Virus record (IMG/VR): IMGVR_UViG_3300025364_000003
Location: 62,001 to 126,000 of that record
Direction: 5' to 3' (one strand)
Length of the DNA: 64,000 nucleotides
DNA from: a virus
The first letter of the stretch is position 1. Each line of letters starts with the position of its first letter. Below the pieces are notes generated by a model, which worked only from the letters and a program-made list of their open reading frames with translations, had not been told where the DNA came from and made no database searches. Below, one piece after another: positions 45,477 to 54,275 of this stretch. Made by a program: the position numbers and the translations under genes.

Positions 45477-45834
45477 TTGGCGGCAGGTTGAAAAAATTGT
45501 TAATGAATTTAATATACGAGGCTCGGATAGATTTTACGTTGTTCCTGGCAACTTATTGCAACTAAAAGACCAGAATTTTATTAAACCATCAACACTTTCT
45601 CCTGTCGTGTTTTTACCAAAACCTGGGTCCAAGCTTATTAAAACGCCCGAACCAGGTGACACTTTCATGGTTGTATCTCATTCTTTCTCTCAAAAAGAAA
45701 AGGGAAAATTGAACATAGAAATGCTTTGGGGGGACAGAATAGTATTGGCAATAATAGACATGAAAAAATACTCTGTAAGAGATGTATTTTTTATTATTTC
45801 GTCATCATCAGACTGTCGTAAAACCAAACTCTGA
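45439..45834 (+). CDS. barrel-family protein
   Basis: 131 aa from TTG 45439 (AGAGG 5 nt upstream; ATG 45343 would overlap the previous gene by 134 nt). VPGNLLQLKDQNFIKP, GDTFMVVSHSFSQK, MLWGDRIVLAIID. Confidence 0.6.
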   Translation: MERWINKKQEQDDWRQVEKIVNEFNIRGSDRFYVVPGNLLQLKDQNFIKPSTLSPVVFLPKPGSKLIKTPEPGDTFMVVSHSFSQKEKGKLNIEMLWGDRIVLAIIDMKKYSVRDVFFIISSSSDCRKTKL

Positions 45835-45973
45835 GCTTGGTCTAATTTATAAAATAAATTTAACAAAATCAAAAAACGTCGTTTACAACTCTGTTTTTCT
45901 TTGTGATACTCATTGAATCGAAATAAAACTTAGATAAAGTATTGTTTGAAAGACTTTTTTGAAGAAGACCGAG

Positions 45974-46267
45974 ATGAAAAAAGGTAATAACGATATGCTC
46001 TTATTGAGAACAATAGCCAAGTTTGGTTTTAGCGATAGACCTTGGATATCAACTGAAATTCCTGTTGGTGTCATTGTAAAATTTGTACGTACAATTAAAC
46101 CAAAAATATCAGCACATTCGCAATGTTATTATCACGGACACGGTTCCAATAAATGTCGACACATTGTGATTGAATGGGATGGAATCGAAGTGCCGACTTC
46201 CATTTGTATGGAGGACGCAGCGCTTCATTATTTTGTCGAGGTCAAGACGCAAAATGAGCAATCCTAA
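45974..46267 (+). CDS. barrel-family protein
   Basis: 97 aa from ATG 45974 (ATG 45995 with AAGG also possible). PVGVIVKFVRTIKPK, HIVIEWDGIEVPTSI; Cys/His cluster CYYHGHGSNKCRH could bind zinc. Overlaps next gene by 14 nt. Confidence 0.6.
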   Translation: MKKGNNDMLLLRTIAKFGFSDRPWISTEIPVGVIVKFVRTIKPKISAHSQCYYHGHGSNKCRHIVIEWDGIEVPTSICMEDAALHYFVEVKTQNEQS

Positions 46268-46568
46268 TGGACTTGAAGGACATGAAGGAAAGCTTCTTCA
46301 AGTAAAATCCTTGATCGCCGGATACCCAAAGTGCGAAAATAAAGAGAAGTGGGAAAAATGGGAAACCGCTACACCTGCTAGATGGAGCGGCAGTCAGGAC
46401 TTAGAAGCAGGTACAGTAGGCATGATTGTTTCTTTCGGGGTAGACCGATACGAACAAGCATGGCTTGATTTACTGACAGATGAGAAGGTTTTTAGAATCT
46501 TCTTTAGATACAACCGATGGATGGACCACTTTATCCCATGGCCACATGGTGCGTTTTTAAGAGAATAA
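46254..46568 (+). CDS. barrel-family protein
   Basis: 104 aa. Begins MSNPNGLEGHEGKLLQV, later EAGTVGMIVSFGVDRY, LLTDEKVFRIFF. End of the contiguous barrel array. Confidence 0.6.
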   Translation: MSNPNGLEGHEGKLLQVKSLIAGYPKCENKEKWEKWETATPARWSGSQDLEAGTVGMIVSFGVDRYEQAWLDLLTDEKVFRIFFRYNRWMDHFIPWPHGAFLRE

Positions 46569-46619
46569 ACTCACTCTCTTAAAATTTCGAATATTTTGTT
46601 CGCTATTTAAATTGGCAAT

Positions 46620-47012
46620 ATGGCGTTTCCGTTTATAACAACTGATAAACGTTTTTTTCTTTTACAAGATGGTGTTGAGTATCTTGTACCCGATTCAAGC
46701 TTATTTGATGTCAACCAACAGCCTTTAGATTTTGATTTTTATAAGGTAGAACCCGGTGCTCAATCCGAAGAGTTGATTACAACGCTGTTGCCAGGTGACA
46801 GAGTTTTGAAAACTCTCAACTCAAATGGTGATGTAATCATCACACTCATTAAGCTAGATCCCGACACTGGTGATCGAAATCCTACATTCCAAAATAGAAG
46901 TGCCTTGGGTGACCCAGAAGGTACAGATTATTATCTATATGTTGGCGAAGGTGTAGATTTTAGTGGAGGCCAAAGCGGTCCCCCTGGACCCTCGGGACCT
47001 GGTGGTTTATAA
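46620..47012 (+). CDS. virion-type protein with collagen-like tail
   Basis: 130 aa. Beta-rich (FFLLQDGVEYLVPDS, GDRVLKTLNSNGDVIITL) ending in GPPGPSGPGGL, a short collagen-like repeat typical of phage fibre or tail tip proteins. An AT-rich GCTATTTAAAT lies 12 nt before ATG, a possible late promoter. Confidence 0.6.
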   Translation: MAFPFITTDKRFFLLQDGVEYLVPDSSLFDVNQQPLDFDFYKVEPGAQSEELITTLLPGDRVLKTLNSNGDVIITLIKLDPDTGDRNPTFQNRSALGDPEGTDYYLYVGEGVDFSGGQSGPPGPSGPGGL

Positions 47013-47104
47013 TTAAGCGAGTTCGGGTTCTATTTGACAGCTAATCAAACTTTACACTTTTACTATTCTATATTATCCTACTCAACAGCAACAATGGTAA
47101 ATTC

Positions 47105-47941
47105 ATGACTACGGATAATAAACAAAAGAATATTTCAACTAAGTTGAAAATTGGAAATCTTGTTTTCATAAAGACACACAACGCTTTCAGTGGCCACGGA
47201 AATAATTGGGCGACACAAACAACGGGTAAAATTACTCTTCCAAGTTATCAGCGTTCTATATCGCATAGAACAGTAACGGTTCCATATGTTGAACCGCAGA
47301 CAAACACGGGAGGTTGGTACGTAGAATCTCTTGACATTGATAATCATTCATATGATTATAGTGAAGTAATCGATACTACTGGCAAGTTTTCTAGTGAAGA
47401 AATCAATTCTCTAAAACAACTTTATGATGCTTATCTAAACCAAAGTTCTGGCAAAGGTAGGGGTAATAGTGGCAACCTTGGGATGTCCACATGGAACAGA
47501 CCTCCTGCATTTAGCTCGTCAAACAACTGGAAAATCACGACCGGTACTGCCAATGCCACCATTAGCCCAACAACTTTTGGAGGCACGGCAATAATATCCA
47601 CAAGCCTTCCAACGCAGCTTGACGTTTCTTTTTATGCCCATGGATTTGAAAAAATTGAAGACTATTTCAAGGGTCGTGTAAAGCCTGTAGAACAAAAAGA
47701 AGGCTTTACTGAAAAGGAAATTGAGAGTTTGAATAAAACTAAAAACCTGTCGCTTACCTGGGGGAAACCGTTTAAGGGTATAATCGTCGATGTGTTTTCG
47801 CCCAAGTTAAAAACTGTAACTGGCGAAGAGGTAAATCTTGATGTAACCAAAATGCCAACGCTGTACAAAGTATTAATTGATGAAAACAATTGTCTTTGGT
47901 TTAACGCAGACGATGTTTACGAAATGACCGATGAGGAATGA
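47105..47941 (+). CDS. barrel-family-related protein
   Basis: 278 aa. IGNLVFIKTHNAFSG at the start and LYKVLIDENNCLWFNADD at the end resemble the family's first and last strands; the 150-residue middle is Ser/Thr/Asn-rich beta sequence, possibly an insertion. Confidence 0.55.
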   Translation: MTTDNKQKNISTKLKIGNLVFIKTHNAFSGHGNNWATQTTGKITLPSYQRSISHRTVTVPYVEPQTNTGGWYVESLDIDNHSYDYSEVIDTTGKFSSEEINSLKQLYDAYLNQSSGKGRGNSGNLGMSTWNRPPAFSSSNNWKITTGTANATISPTTFGGTAIISTSLPTQLDVSFYAHGFEKIEDYFKGRVKPVEQKEGFTEKEIESLNKTKNLSLTWGKPFKGIIVDVFSPKLKTVTGEEVNLDVTKMPTLYKVLIDENNCLWFNADDVYEMTDEE

Positions 47942-47942
47942 T

Positions 47943-48233
47943 ATGAATCCGCCACTTAGAATGACCACTGGAGTTGAAAGAGTTTTTAGAGCAACCTTTG
48001 ACGGGTTATTCCGTGAGGTTTATCTTCACTGGATTCACTTCTTAGATGAAAACAGCAACATAGTAAGAACAAAGCTTGATAAATCGGTCAAGGGTAGACT
48101 GTATAAAGTTGCTGGACCTAACGAGCACTCACAATATGGAGAAGTAGAATACAAGTTCCCAGACAGTGAAGAGCCGGTCCGCTTAATAGCACTTGGAATT
48201 GACCGTGAAGATCAAAGATATGGAAGGTTTTAG
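47943..48233 (+). CDS. hypothetical protein
   Basis: 96 aa from ATG 47943. VERVFRATFDGLFREVYLHW, KGRLYKVAGPNEHSQYG, PVRLIALGIDRED. The KGRLYKV strand again recalls the barrel family. Convergent with the gene ending at 48230. Confidence 0.6.
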   Translation: MNPPLRMTTGVERVFRATFDGLFREVYLHWIHFLDENSNIVRTKLDKSVKGRLYKVAGPNEHSQYGEVEYKFPDSEEPVRLIALGIDREDQRYGRF

Positions 48234-49399
48234 TCAAACATTTTCATCAAACGAACCTTAATCTCGTTTGGGTGAACTTTGCCTTGGCTGTTTCTTATTT
48301 CTACATTGTAATAAGCGGTCGTGGTGTAAATCTTAACGGTAACTTGTTTAGAACTACTTTTTGGATTCCAATAAGGGTAGTTCACAATTACACTTGTAAT
48401 GTCGCCAACCTTTTCCATTGCATCTTCCGCAGAGGCAAGGTTGATTAGTTGGTATCCCGGTCCTTGTGAAGCCATCTTTGGTCTGAGATACCAATATCCA
48501 TATCCATATGCACTTGCAAGATATGATTTTATAATTTCTTCATCGTAGTTGACTGGGACATTTCTATAAGGCGGGTTTGTAATTTTGTGCTGAACATAAT
48601 CATTCAGACCTTCGACGACTTTTGTTTTGTCTACTCCGCACCCATCAACTATAAATTCATCCAGTACATGAGTCCCGTTTTCAAAACCAATTATGTTTTT
48701 TCTAATAAGTTTTGGTATGAACGCAGAAAAATATCCTGAGTTTGCTAAAGTTTTACCTTCCCTATTCTTAAGGCTGATGTGAATTTTTCTTCCATTTTTA
48801 AGAAGAAAATCAAGGTCTGAGATCATTTCACCAACATCAGTTGGACCTCTTAGAATTGGTCTCTTCACTCTCTTGGAACCGACGTGAATAATTTCTGCAA
48901 CATCTGATGTCTTGATATTGAAAGCATTTAATAAAATCTTGTGAAGCTCTCCACGAGCTTTGTTGTTTTTCTTAACTGCTGCTTTTTGGCTTGCCTTAAG
49001 TTTTTCGATTGTTTGAGTTTCAAAATCGTGACCTCGGTTTGTGCCCTGACCAAATACAATGAAAAACTCAAACTCTCCATGACGCATTACGTAGGTGTTG
49101 AATTTGCTTGAGTCTGACCCTGGCGCACCAGGCGGAATGATCTTGATGACAGAAGCCCCAGCTTCTTTAATAATGTCGGCAAGTTCATCGGACGGCACTT
49201 CCACTTTTGAATTTTGCCTTTGGATTCTATAGGATTTACGTTTTTTACCACTCAGTCTAAGTCTTCCATTAGACAGGTCCACAATCCTACGAGCAATTTC
49301 AACTGGCGACCTAGCTTTGGTTATTTCCAGTTCGGAATTGGGCGTAATAGACACGTCTTCTTTGAGGGTTGGTAAAAATGTTTTGGTTAAAGTTTTCAT
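48230..49399 (-). CDS. hypothetical protein, possible PD-(D/E)XK-like nuclease
   Basis: 389 aa from ATG 49399. Central DVGEMISDLDFLLKNGRKIH followed by SLKNREG resembles a D...xSLK core of restriction-endonuclease-like folds; earlier region FNTYVMRHGEFEFFIVFGQG is beta-rich. The N-terminus TLKEDVSITP has an LKE site fitting T4-type prohead protease specificity. Lies in the head gene region on the opposite strand. Confidence 0.5.
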   Translation of the reverse strand: MKTLTKTFLPTLKEDVSITPNSELEITKARSPVEIARRIVDLSNGRLRLSGKKRKSYRIQRQNSKVEVPSDELADIIKEAGASVIKIIPPGAPGSDSSKFNTYVMRHGEFEFFIVFGQGTNRGHDFETQTIEKLKASQKAAVKKNNKARGELHKILLNAFNIKTSDVAEIIHVGSKRVKRPILRGPTDVGEMISDLDFLLKNGRKIHISLKNREGKTLANSGYFSAFIPKLIRKNIIGFENGTHVLDEFIVDGCGVDKTKVVEGLNDYVQHKITNPPYRNVPVNYDEEIIKSYLASAYGYGYWYLRPKMASQGPGYQLINLASAEDAMEKVGDITSVIVNYPYWNPKSSSKQVTVKIYTTTAYYNVEIRNSQGKVHPNEIKVRLMKMFD

Positions 49400-49404
49400 A
49401 AAAA

Positions 49405-50112
49405 TCAATCCTCAAGTGCTTCGTCAAATTCACCATAACGAGCATTGTCTTGTGTTAGAGCCGAGACAACATCAGTTTTAGAAACTTCTTCACGATCGTC
49501 AGCATCGTCGCCATGTGGTGTTTCTGGAATATTGTTCGACGAGGCAATGTTCAATTTAGATTGGTAATCAACTTCGGCACTGTCAGTAGTTTGTACACCA
49601 TATCGTGTCTCTTGCTCGTTTTCAACTATCCCGCCAGCCGAACTTTCAATGTCATCACTTTCTAAAAATAAAGCTTTGAGACTATATTTTGATTGTTTCA
49701 TGTGTTCTTTCCTGGTACGCCAAGCAATTGGTCTGCCACCTCTCATAATAGGATATCGTTTTCCCTTACTATTCTGCGAAGGTTGCCCAGACAAATTTTT
49801 CATAAAGCTCATGAGATCCATGCTGCGCTCATCGTCGTCCCCATCAGTTAATTCACGCTCAATAGCTGGAATCGCTTTATCAAGGTCCGTATCAAACATT
49901 TTTTTCACACCAAGCTTATTTAACTTTTTCAAGATACCAAGCGTTTTTTTGCTAAGCTCATATTTCCCCTTCTTATGAAATTTTTTGAGCTGGTTATCAA
50001 TTATTTGTTTAATAATTGAAGAAAATTCTTCATCCAATATACCCTCTTCAAGAATAAGTTGGTCATTGATGCTTACAGATGCGAAAGTTTCTTTTAAGGA
50101 AGTTTTGGACAT
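49405..50112 (-). CDS. hypothetical head-region protein
   Basis: 235 aa, highly charged, helical N-terminal half (KELSKKTLGILKKLNKLG type) and acidic C-terminus. Begins MSKTSLKETFASVS; SLKETF also occurs near the portal C-terminus. SD region AT-rich. Role unknown; scaffold or core-like composition. Confidence 0.55.
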   Translation of the reverse strand: MSKTSLKETFASVSINDQLILEEGILDEEFSSIIKQIIDNQLKKFHKKGKYELSKKTLGILKKLNKLGVKKMFDTDLDKAIPAIERELTDGDDDERSMDLMSFMKNLSGQPSQNSKGKRYPIMRGGRPIAWRTRKEHMKQSKYSLKALFLESDDIESSAGGIVENEQETRYGVQTTDSAEVDYQSKLNIASSNNIPETPHGDDADDREEVSKTDVVSALTQDNARYGEFDEALED

Positions 50113-50163
50113 TATATACACTCTGGATGTATTTCAAGCATAATTAGACGTTGATAGGTTAAT

Positions 50164-50985
50164 ATGGCACGCAACGAATCATTCTTTCAAAGACTAATCG
50201 AAAGTCATGCTCTTATTCCCCTGGTGCGCAAAGCTCACATGGGCAAGTCTGGGATTTATTTAATTCACAATGTAAGAACTGACCGGTTTTATGTTGGAAG
50301 TGCTACCAACCTCTATACTAGAAAAAATGTTCACCTGACTCAACTAAGAAAAAATAAGCATCACAATATCTTCCTTCAAAGAGATTTTAATAAGACTAAC
50401 GGTGAAATCAAATTTTTTGTATTACATTCAACAGAGAAATCATTACTGATTTCCAAGGAACAAGAAATTTTAGACAAGGTTTTTGGAAAGTCAGATTGTT
50501 ATAACCTAAATCCAATTGCCAATAGCTGGTTGGGTCGAAATCACAATGAAAAAACCAAAAATTTGTTGTCAGTTATAGCACTCAAAAGAAAAATTTCAAA
50601 TAAAACTCGTAAAAAAATGAGCGAATCTAAAAAGGGAATTCCGCTTCCTGAAAACCACTCAATCAGAAACGGCCACAGCGAAAAAACGAAAGAAAAAATC
50701 AGAAATTCGATGATTGGTCAGAAAAATCACTTTTTTGGCAAGACGCATTCAAAAAAAACAAAGAAAAAAATCAGTGAAAGTCTAAAGGGAAAATATTTTG
50801 GTCCCAAAAGCAAAATAAAGGCAACAAACATTATTTCTAGTGAAGTGTTATATTATGAAAGCATGGCCGAAGCTGCCAGAGATTTGAAATTAAACCAAGG
50901 GCATATTAGCAGTGTCTGCTCAGATAAATTTCAACAAACGGGGGGCTGGAAATTTGTAAAGGTGGAAAACAATGGCTCGGAATGA
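50164..50985 (+). CDS. GIY-YIG homing endonuclease carrying portal N-terminus
   Basis: 273 aa. Residues 1-11 (MARNESFFQRL) equal the portal N-terminus. GIYLIHN, YVGSATNLYTRKNVH and the catalytic Arg/Glu region form the GIY-YIG domain (30-115), followed by NUMOD-like repeats (KTRKKMSESKKG, KTKEKIRNSMIGQ, KTKKKISESLKG) and a C-terminal HTH-like SMAEAARDLKLNQGHISSV. The 3' end overlaps the portal start by 14 nt. Mobile element inserted at codon 11 of the portal gene. Confidence 0.9.
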   Translation: MARNESFFQRLIESHALIPLVRKAHMGKSGIYLIHNVRTDRFYVGSATNLYTRKNVHLTQLRKNKHHNIFLQRDFNKTNGEIKFFVLHSTEKSLLISKEQEILDKVFGKSDCYNLNPIANSWLGRNHNEKTKNLLSVIALKRKISNKTRKKMSESKKGIPLPENHSIRNGHSEKTKEKIRNSMIGQKNHFFGKTHSKKTKKKISESLKGKYFGPKSKIKATNIISSEVLYYESMAEAARDLKLNQGHISSVCSDKFQQTGGWKFVKVENNGSE

Positions 50986-53900
50986 AAGTTTTTTCCAGCG
51001 TCTGACGAGGCTCTTTAGATCTGGCCCTGCAATTCAGCGTAGGATCAAAGGCCAGAATGTAGCTTCGTACTATGATACAAAGCTCATTCAGGGCAATTAT
51101 GGATATCGTGCCCCTGCACCATTCGGCTTTGGCCGAGAAAATTCTCCATTTTCCGTGCTTGGTTCATACGGAATGCTCGATCGTATGGCTCGTTATGCTG
51201 AGTTTGCTGAGATGGAGTATTGCCTTCATGGGGATACAAAAATTGCAGTTCCTGGTGGATACAAAACCATCAAAGAGTTAGCTGAGCAGCATGGCCTTGA
51301 TGGTGAGTTTATTGTTTACTCTTGGGACCACTCAAAAGAAAAAATCGTTCCAGCAGTTGGACGACAGGCACGGCAGACACGAACAGATCATGCGTTTAAA
51401 GTCACATTCGACTCAGGCAAAGAAATTATTGGAACAAGTAATCATCGCCTAATGAAGCGAGATGGTACCTATTGTGAAATTGGTGATCTGAAGCCTGGCG
51501 ATGCTATGATGCCATTCTACAGACGTTCTGTTGCCTCAGATAGAACTGAAGGTCAGGAAAACCTATACCAAACAATCTATACGGTCAACAGAGAAGAAAA
51601 TCCATATGGATGGACAGCTGAACATAAGTTGCTGGCCGAGTTTATTCTTGGTCGGTCATTGACTGAGGATGAGGTTGTTCATCATAAGAATTTCAAGGTA
51701 CACGATAATAGGATTGAGAATCTTGAAGTCATGAGCGCAGAGGATCATCGTCGTTTGCATGCTGAAATTCTCAATGGTAAAAAATGGGATTACAAAACCA
51801 ATTCTGAATGGATTGAAAACTTCAAGAGACAACATAGTACATGGATGAAAGCTAACAATCCTGCGGAGCGTAAAGACATCACGTTCGAACGTATCCTTTA
51901 CTGGTGTGACACAAACAGTTTCAACCTATACAAGGTTGCACGTGCATTTGACACAGACACCAATACCATCAAGCGAAAGTTGGCCTCAAAGGGTTTCACA
52001 TCCTGGATTGATTTTGCAACGGCATATTCTCCTGGCTGGAGAAGTGAAAGCTGGATCAACGCAGGAAAGCAGAACCCGAGATACCGATCCGATGTGTCTT
52101 TTGGTAAGATTTGTGACGTGTACAAGCAAGGTATGACCAAAAAGGCGATTGCAGAAGCGCTTGGAGTTTCCGTAGTGCCAATTCAAAATCGCTTGAAGGA
52201 GGCAGGTTACCAAACTTGGACTGAATTTGTGTCAAGTTATGAAAACCACAAGGTGGTTTCGGTTGAATACTACGGAGAAATTCCCTTATATGACCTTACG
52301 GTTGATGGGTATAAGAATTTCGCAACTGACAGTGTCATCTCACACAACACTCCTGAGATTGCAACAGCATTGGACATTTATGCTGACGAATCTGTGGGAG
52401 GCGATGAACACGGACATTCTTTCCATGTGTTTTCAGACAACGTTCAGATCAAACGAGCTTTAGAAGAGCTTTTCTATGATGTTCTGAACGTAGAATTCAA
52501 CATCCGAGTTTGGGCAAGGAATCTTGTCAAATATGGAGATTTTTTCCTTTATAATGAAGTTCTGCCAGACATTGGCGTGATCAATGCACAGCCGATTCCA
52601 GTAAACGATATTGAACGTGAAGAAGGTTTCGACGAAGAGGACCCATATGCAATTCGCTTCAAGTGGCTTACTAGAGGAAACGTTTATTTGGAAAACTGGC
52701 AGGTTACACACTTCAGAATCTTGGGCAATGACTTGTTCTTGCCTTATGGTACCGCCGTTTTAGAACCAGCACGAAGAATATGGCGTCAGCTCATCATGAT
52801 GGAAGATGCCATGTTGGTCTATCGAGTTGTCCGTTCACCTGAGCGTCGAGTTTTCTACATTGATGTTGGGAATGTAGCGCCAAACGATGTTCCTTCTTAC
52901 ATGGAAGCAGCAAAACAAACGCTACGTTCTCATTCTGTCATTGATAGAACATCAGGTCGTCAGGACTTGCGTTATAACCCACTTGCAATCGACGAGGATT
53001 ATTATATCCCCGTTCGAGGCAACCAGTCAGGTACTAAAATTGAAACATTGGCAGGTGGCCAGCATGTTACTGCTACGGAAGACGTTCAATATATTCAAAG
53101 CAAACTATTCGCAGCACTCAAAGTTCCCAAACCTTACTTGAACTATGATGAAAACCTTTCCTCTAAGGCGACACTTGCACAGACTGATGTACGATTTAGC
53201 CGTACCATTTCTGCAATTCAGAAGATTATTATTGCAGAAATGTCAAAACTTGCAATGATTCACCTTTATGCCAAGGGGTTTGATGGAGAAGATTTAATCA
53301 ACTTTGAATTGAAGCTCAGTAATCCTTCTACAGTGGCACTCCAGCAGAAACTGGAACTTTGGGCAACTAAGATGGACGTTGCAGGAACAGCTAAAGAAAC
53401 TAAACTGGTTGATGAGCGTTGGATTCAGAAGGTATTGCTTGAACTAACGGACGACGACATTAATAAAATCAATAAAGGACTTTACGAGGATAAGATTCGT
53501 GAAGTGCAACTTGACCAAGTTGCATTTGAAGAAGAGGTCTTTAAACCAACCACAACGGATGAATTCTCACCAGCTGGTTATGGCATTCCAGGAGAGAATA
53601 TTCCGAAGGGAGAAGTGCCATCCCCGCCACCTAGAGGCGGAAGTGAAATTGTCGGTCCGCCACCAAAGAAGAATCCATATAAGCTTGATTACAAACAAGG
53701 AACAACTCCGATTAAAGCTACGCCATTCTTGACGAGAAATCGAAAAAATAGAAAGAGAAGGGTTGGTGCTGGTGGGAGATCCAATACTGCAAACCCGGAC
53801 TTTGGCGCAATGCTTCATCCAGGTAAGAACAGATCCCTAAGTGACATTTATGGTCGTCAATCTCGCATGGAGGGAATTGAAATTGATGGTGAGGAATTCG

Positions 53901-54199
53901 TATTTGGTGAAAGCAACGACTTTAAGCCAGAACCAGTTTTACCTGGCGAACTTAAGAGTATCTTTAGAAGGATGACAGAACATTTTCAAAAAAACCAACA
54001 AAAGAGGACAAAAATTATTACTGAAGAACTTGAAACTGATATCATCGAAGAAACCGACGAAGACCAAAAACTTATTGAAGAAGTGTTATCAAATGGTGAG
54101 GATATGGAAATTAAGTCATCCTCATTAAAGGAAACATTTAGCCTAGAATCAGATGAAGAAGTTGACATAGAAGATATTATTGAAATCGACTTAGAATAA
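50972..54199 (+). CDS. portal vertex protein with intein
   Basis: 1075 aa precursor, about 699 aa after splicing. T4 gp20-like: TPEIATALDIYADESVGG, NIRVWARNLVKYGDFFLYNE, WQVTHFRILGNDLFLPYGTA, VYRVVRSPERRVFYIDVGN, PKPYLNYDENLSSKATLAQ. It forms the dodecameric DNA entry channel at the prohead vertex. Residues 84-459 are an HNH intein. The C-terminus is acidic with SSLKETFSLES, a candidate prohead protease site. SD GGAAAACA. The first 11 codons are a recoded copy of the start of the upstream nuclease gene. Confidence 0.92.
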   Translation: MARNESFFQRLTRLFRSGPAIQRRIKGQNVASYYDTKLIQGNYGYRAPAPFGFGRENSPFSVLGSYGMLDRMARYAEFAEMEYCLHGDTKIAVPGGYKTIKELAEQHGLDGEFIVYSWDHSKEKIVPAVGRQARQTRTDHAFKVTFDSGKEIIGTSNHRLMKRDGTYCEIGDLKPGDAMMPFYRRSVASDRTEGQENLYQTIYTVNREENPYGWTAEHKLLAEFILGRSLTEDEVVHHKNFKVHDNRIENLEVMSAEDHRRLHAEILNGKKWDYKTNSEWIENFKRQHSTWMKANNPAERKDITFERILYWCDTNSFNLYKVARAFDTDTNTIKRKLASKGFTSWIDFATAYSPGWRSESWINAGKQNPRYRSDVSFGKICDVYKQGMTKKAIAEALGVSVVPIQNRLKEAGYQTWTEFVSSYENHKVVSVEYYGEIPLYDLTVDGYKNFATDSVISHNTPEIATALDIYADESVGGDEHGHSFHVFSDNVQIKRALEELFYDVLNVEFNIRVWARNLVKYGDFFLYNEVLPDIGVINAQPIPVNDIEREEGFDEEDPYAIRFKWLTRGNVYLENWQVTHFRILGNDLFLPYGTAVLEPARRIWRQLIMMEDAMLVYRVVRSPERRVFYIDVGNVAPNDVPSYMEAAKQTLRSHSVIDRTSGRQDLRYNPLAIDEDYYIPVRGNQSGTKIETLAGGQHVTATEDVQYIQSKLFAALKVPKPYLNYDENLSSKATLAQTDVRFSRTISAIQKIIIAEMSKLAMIHLYAKGFDGEDLINFELKLSNPSTVALQQKLELWATKMDVAGTAKETKLVDERWIQKVLLELTDDDINKINKGLYEDKIREVQLDQVAFEEEVFKPTTTDEFSPAGYGIPGENIPKGEVPSPPPRGGSEIVGPPPKKNPYKLDYKQGTTPIKATPFLTRNRKNRKRRVGAGGRSNTANPDFGAMLHPGKNRSLSDIYGRQSRMEGIEIDGEEFVFGESNDFKPEPVLPGELKSIFRRMTEHFQKNQQKRTKIITEELETDIIEETDEDQKLIEEVLSNGEDMEIKSSSLKETFSLESDEEVDIEDIIEIDLE
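51221..52348 (+). mobile_element. HNH-containing intein in portal gene
   Basis: 376 aa. N-terminal Cys84 in CLHGDTKIAVPGG (block A), block B GTSNHRLM, C-terminal blocks F/G YDLTVDGYKNFATDS and VISHN followed by +1 Thr. Endonuclease of HNH type (EVVHHKNFKVHDNRIENLEV) rather than LAGLIDADG, followed by two HTH-like DNA-binding repeats (FNLYKVARAFDTDTNTIKRK; MTKKAIAEALGVSVVPIQNR). Splicing residues look intact. Confidence 0.92.
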
Positions 54200-54275
54200 T
54201 GCTTGGATATTAGGGTCAAATGTCATCTATTTAATCATGCGTAAGGAACATAATACTGAAGCAAATGGATAGAAA

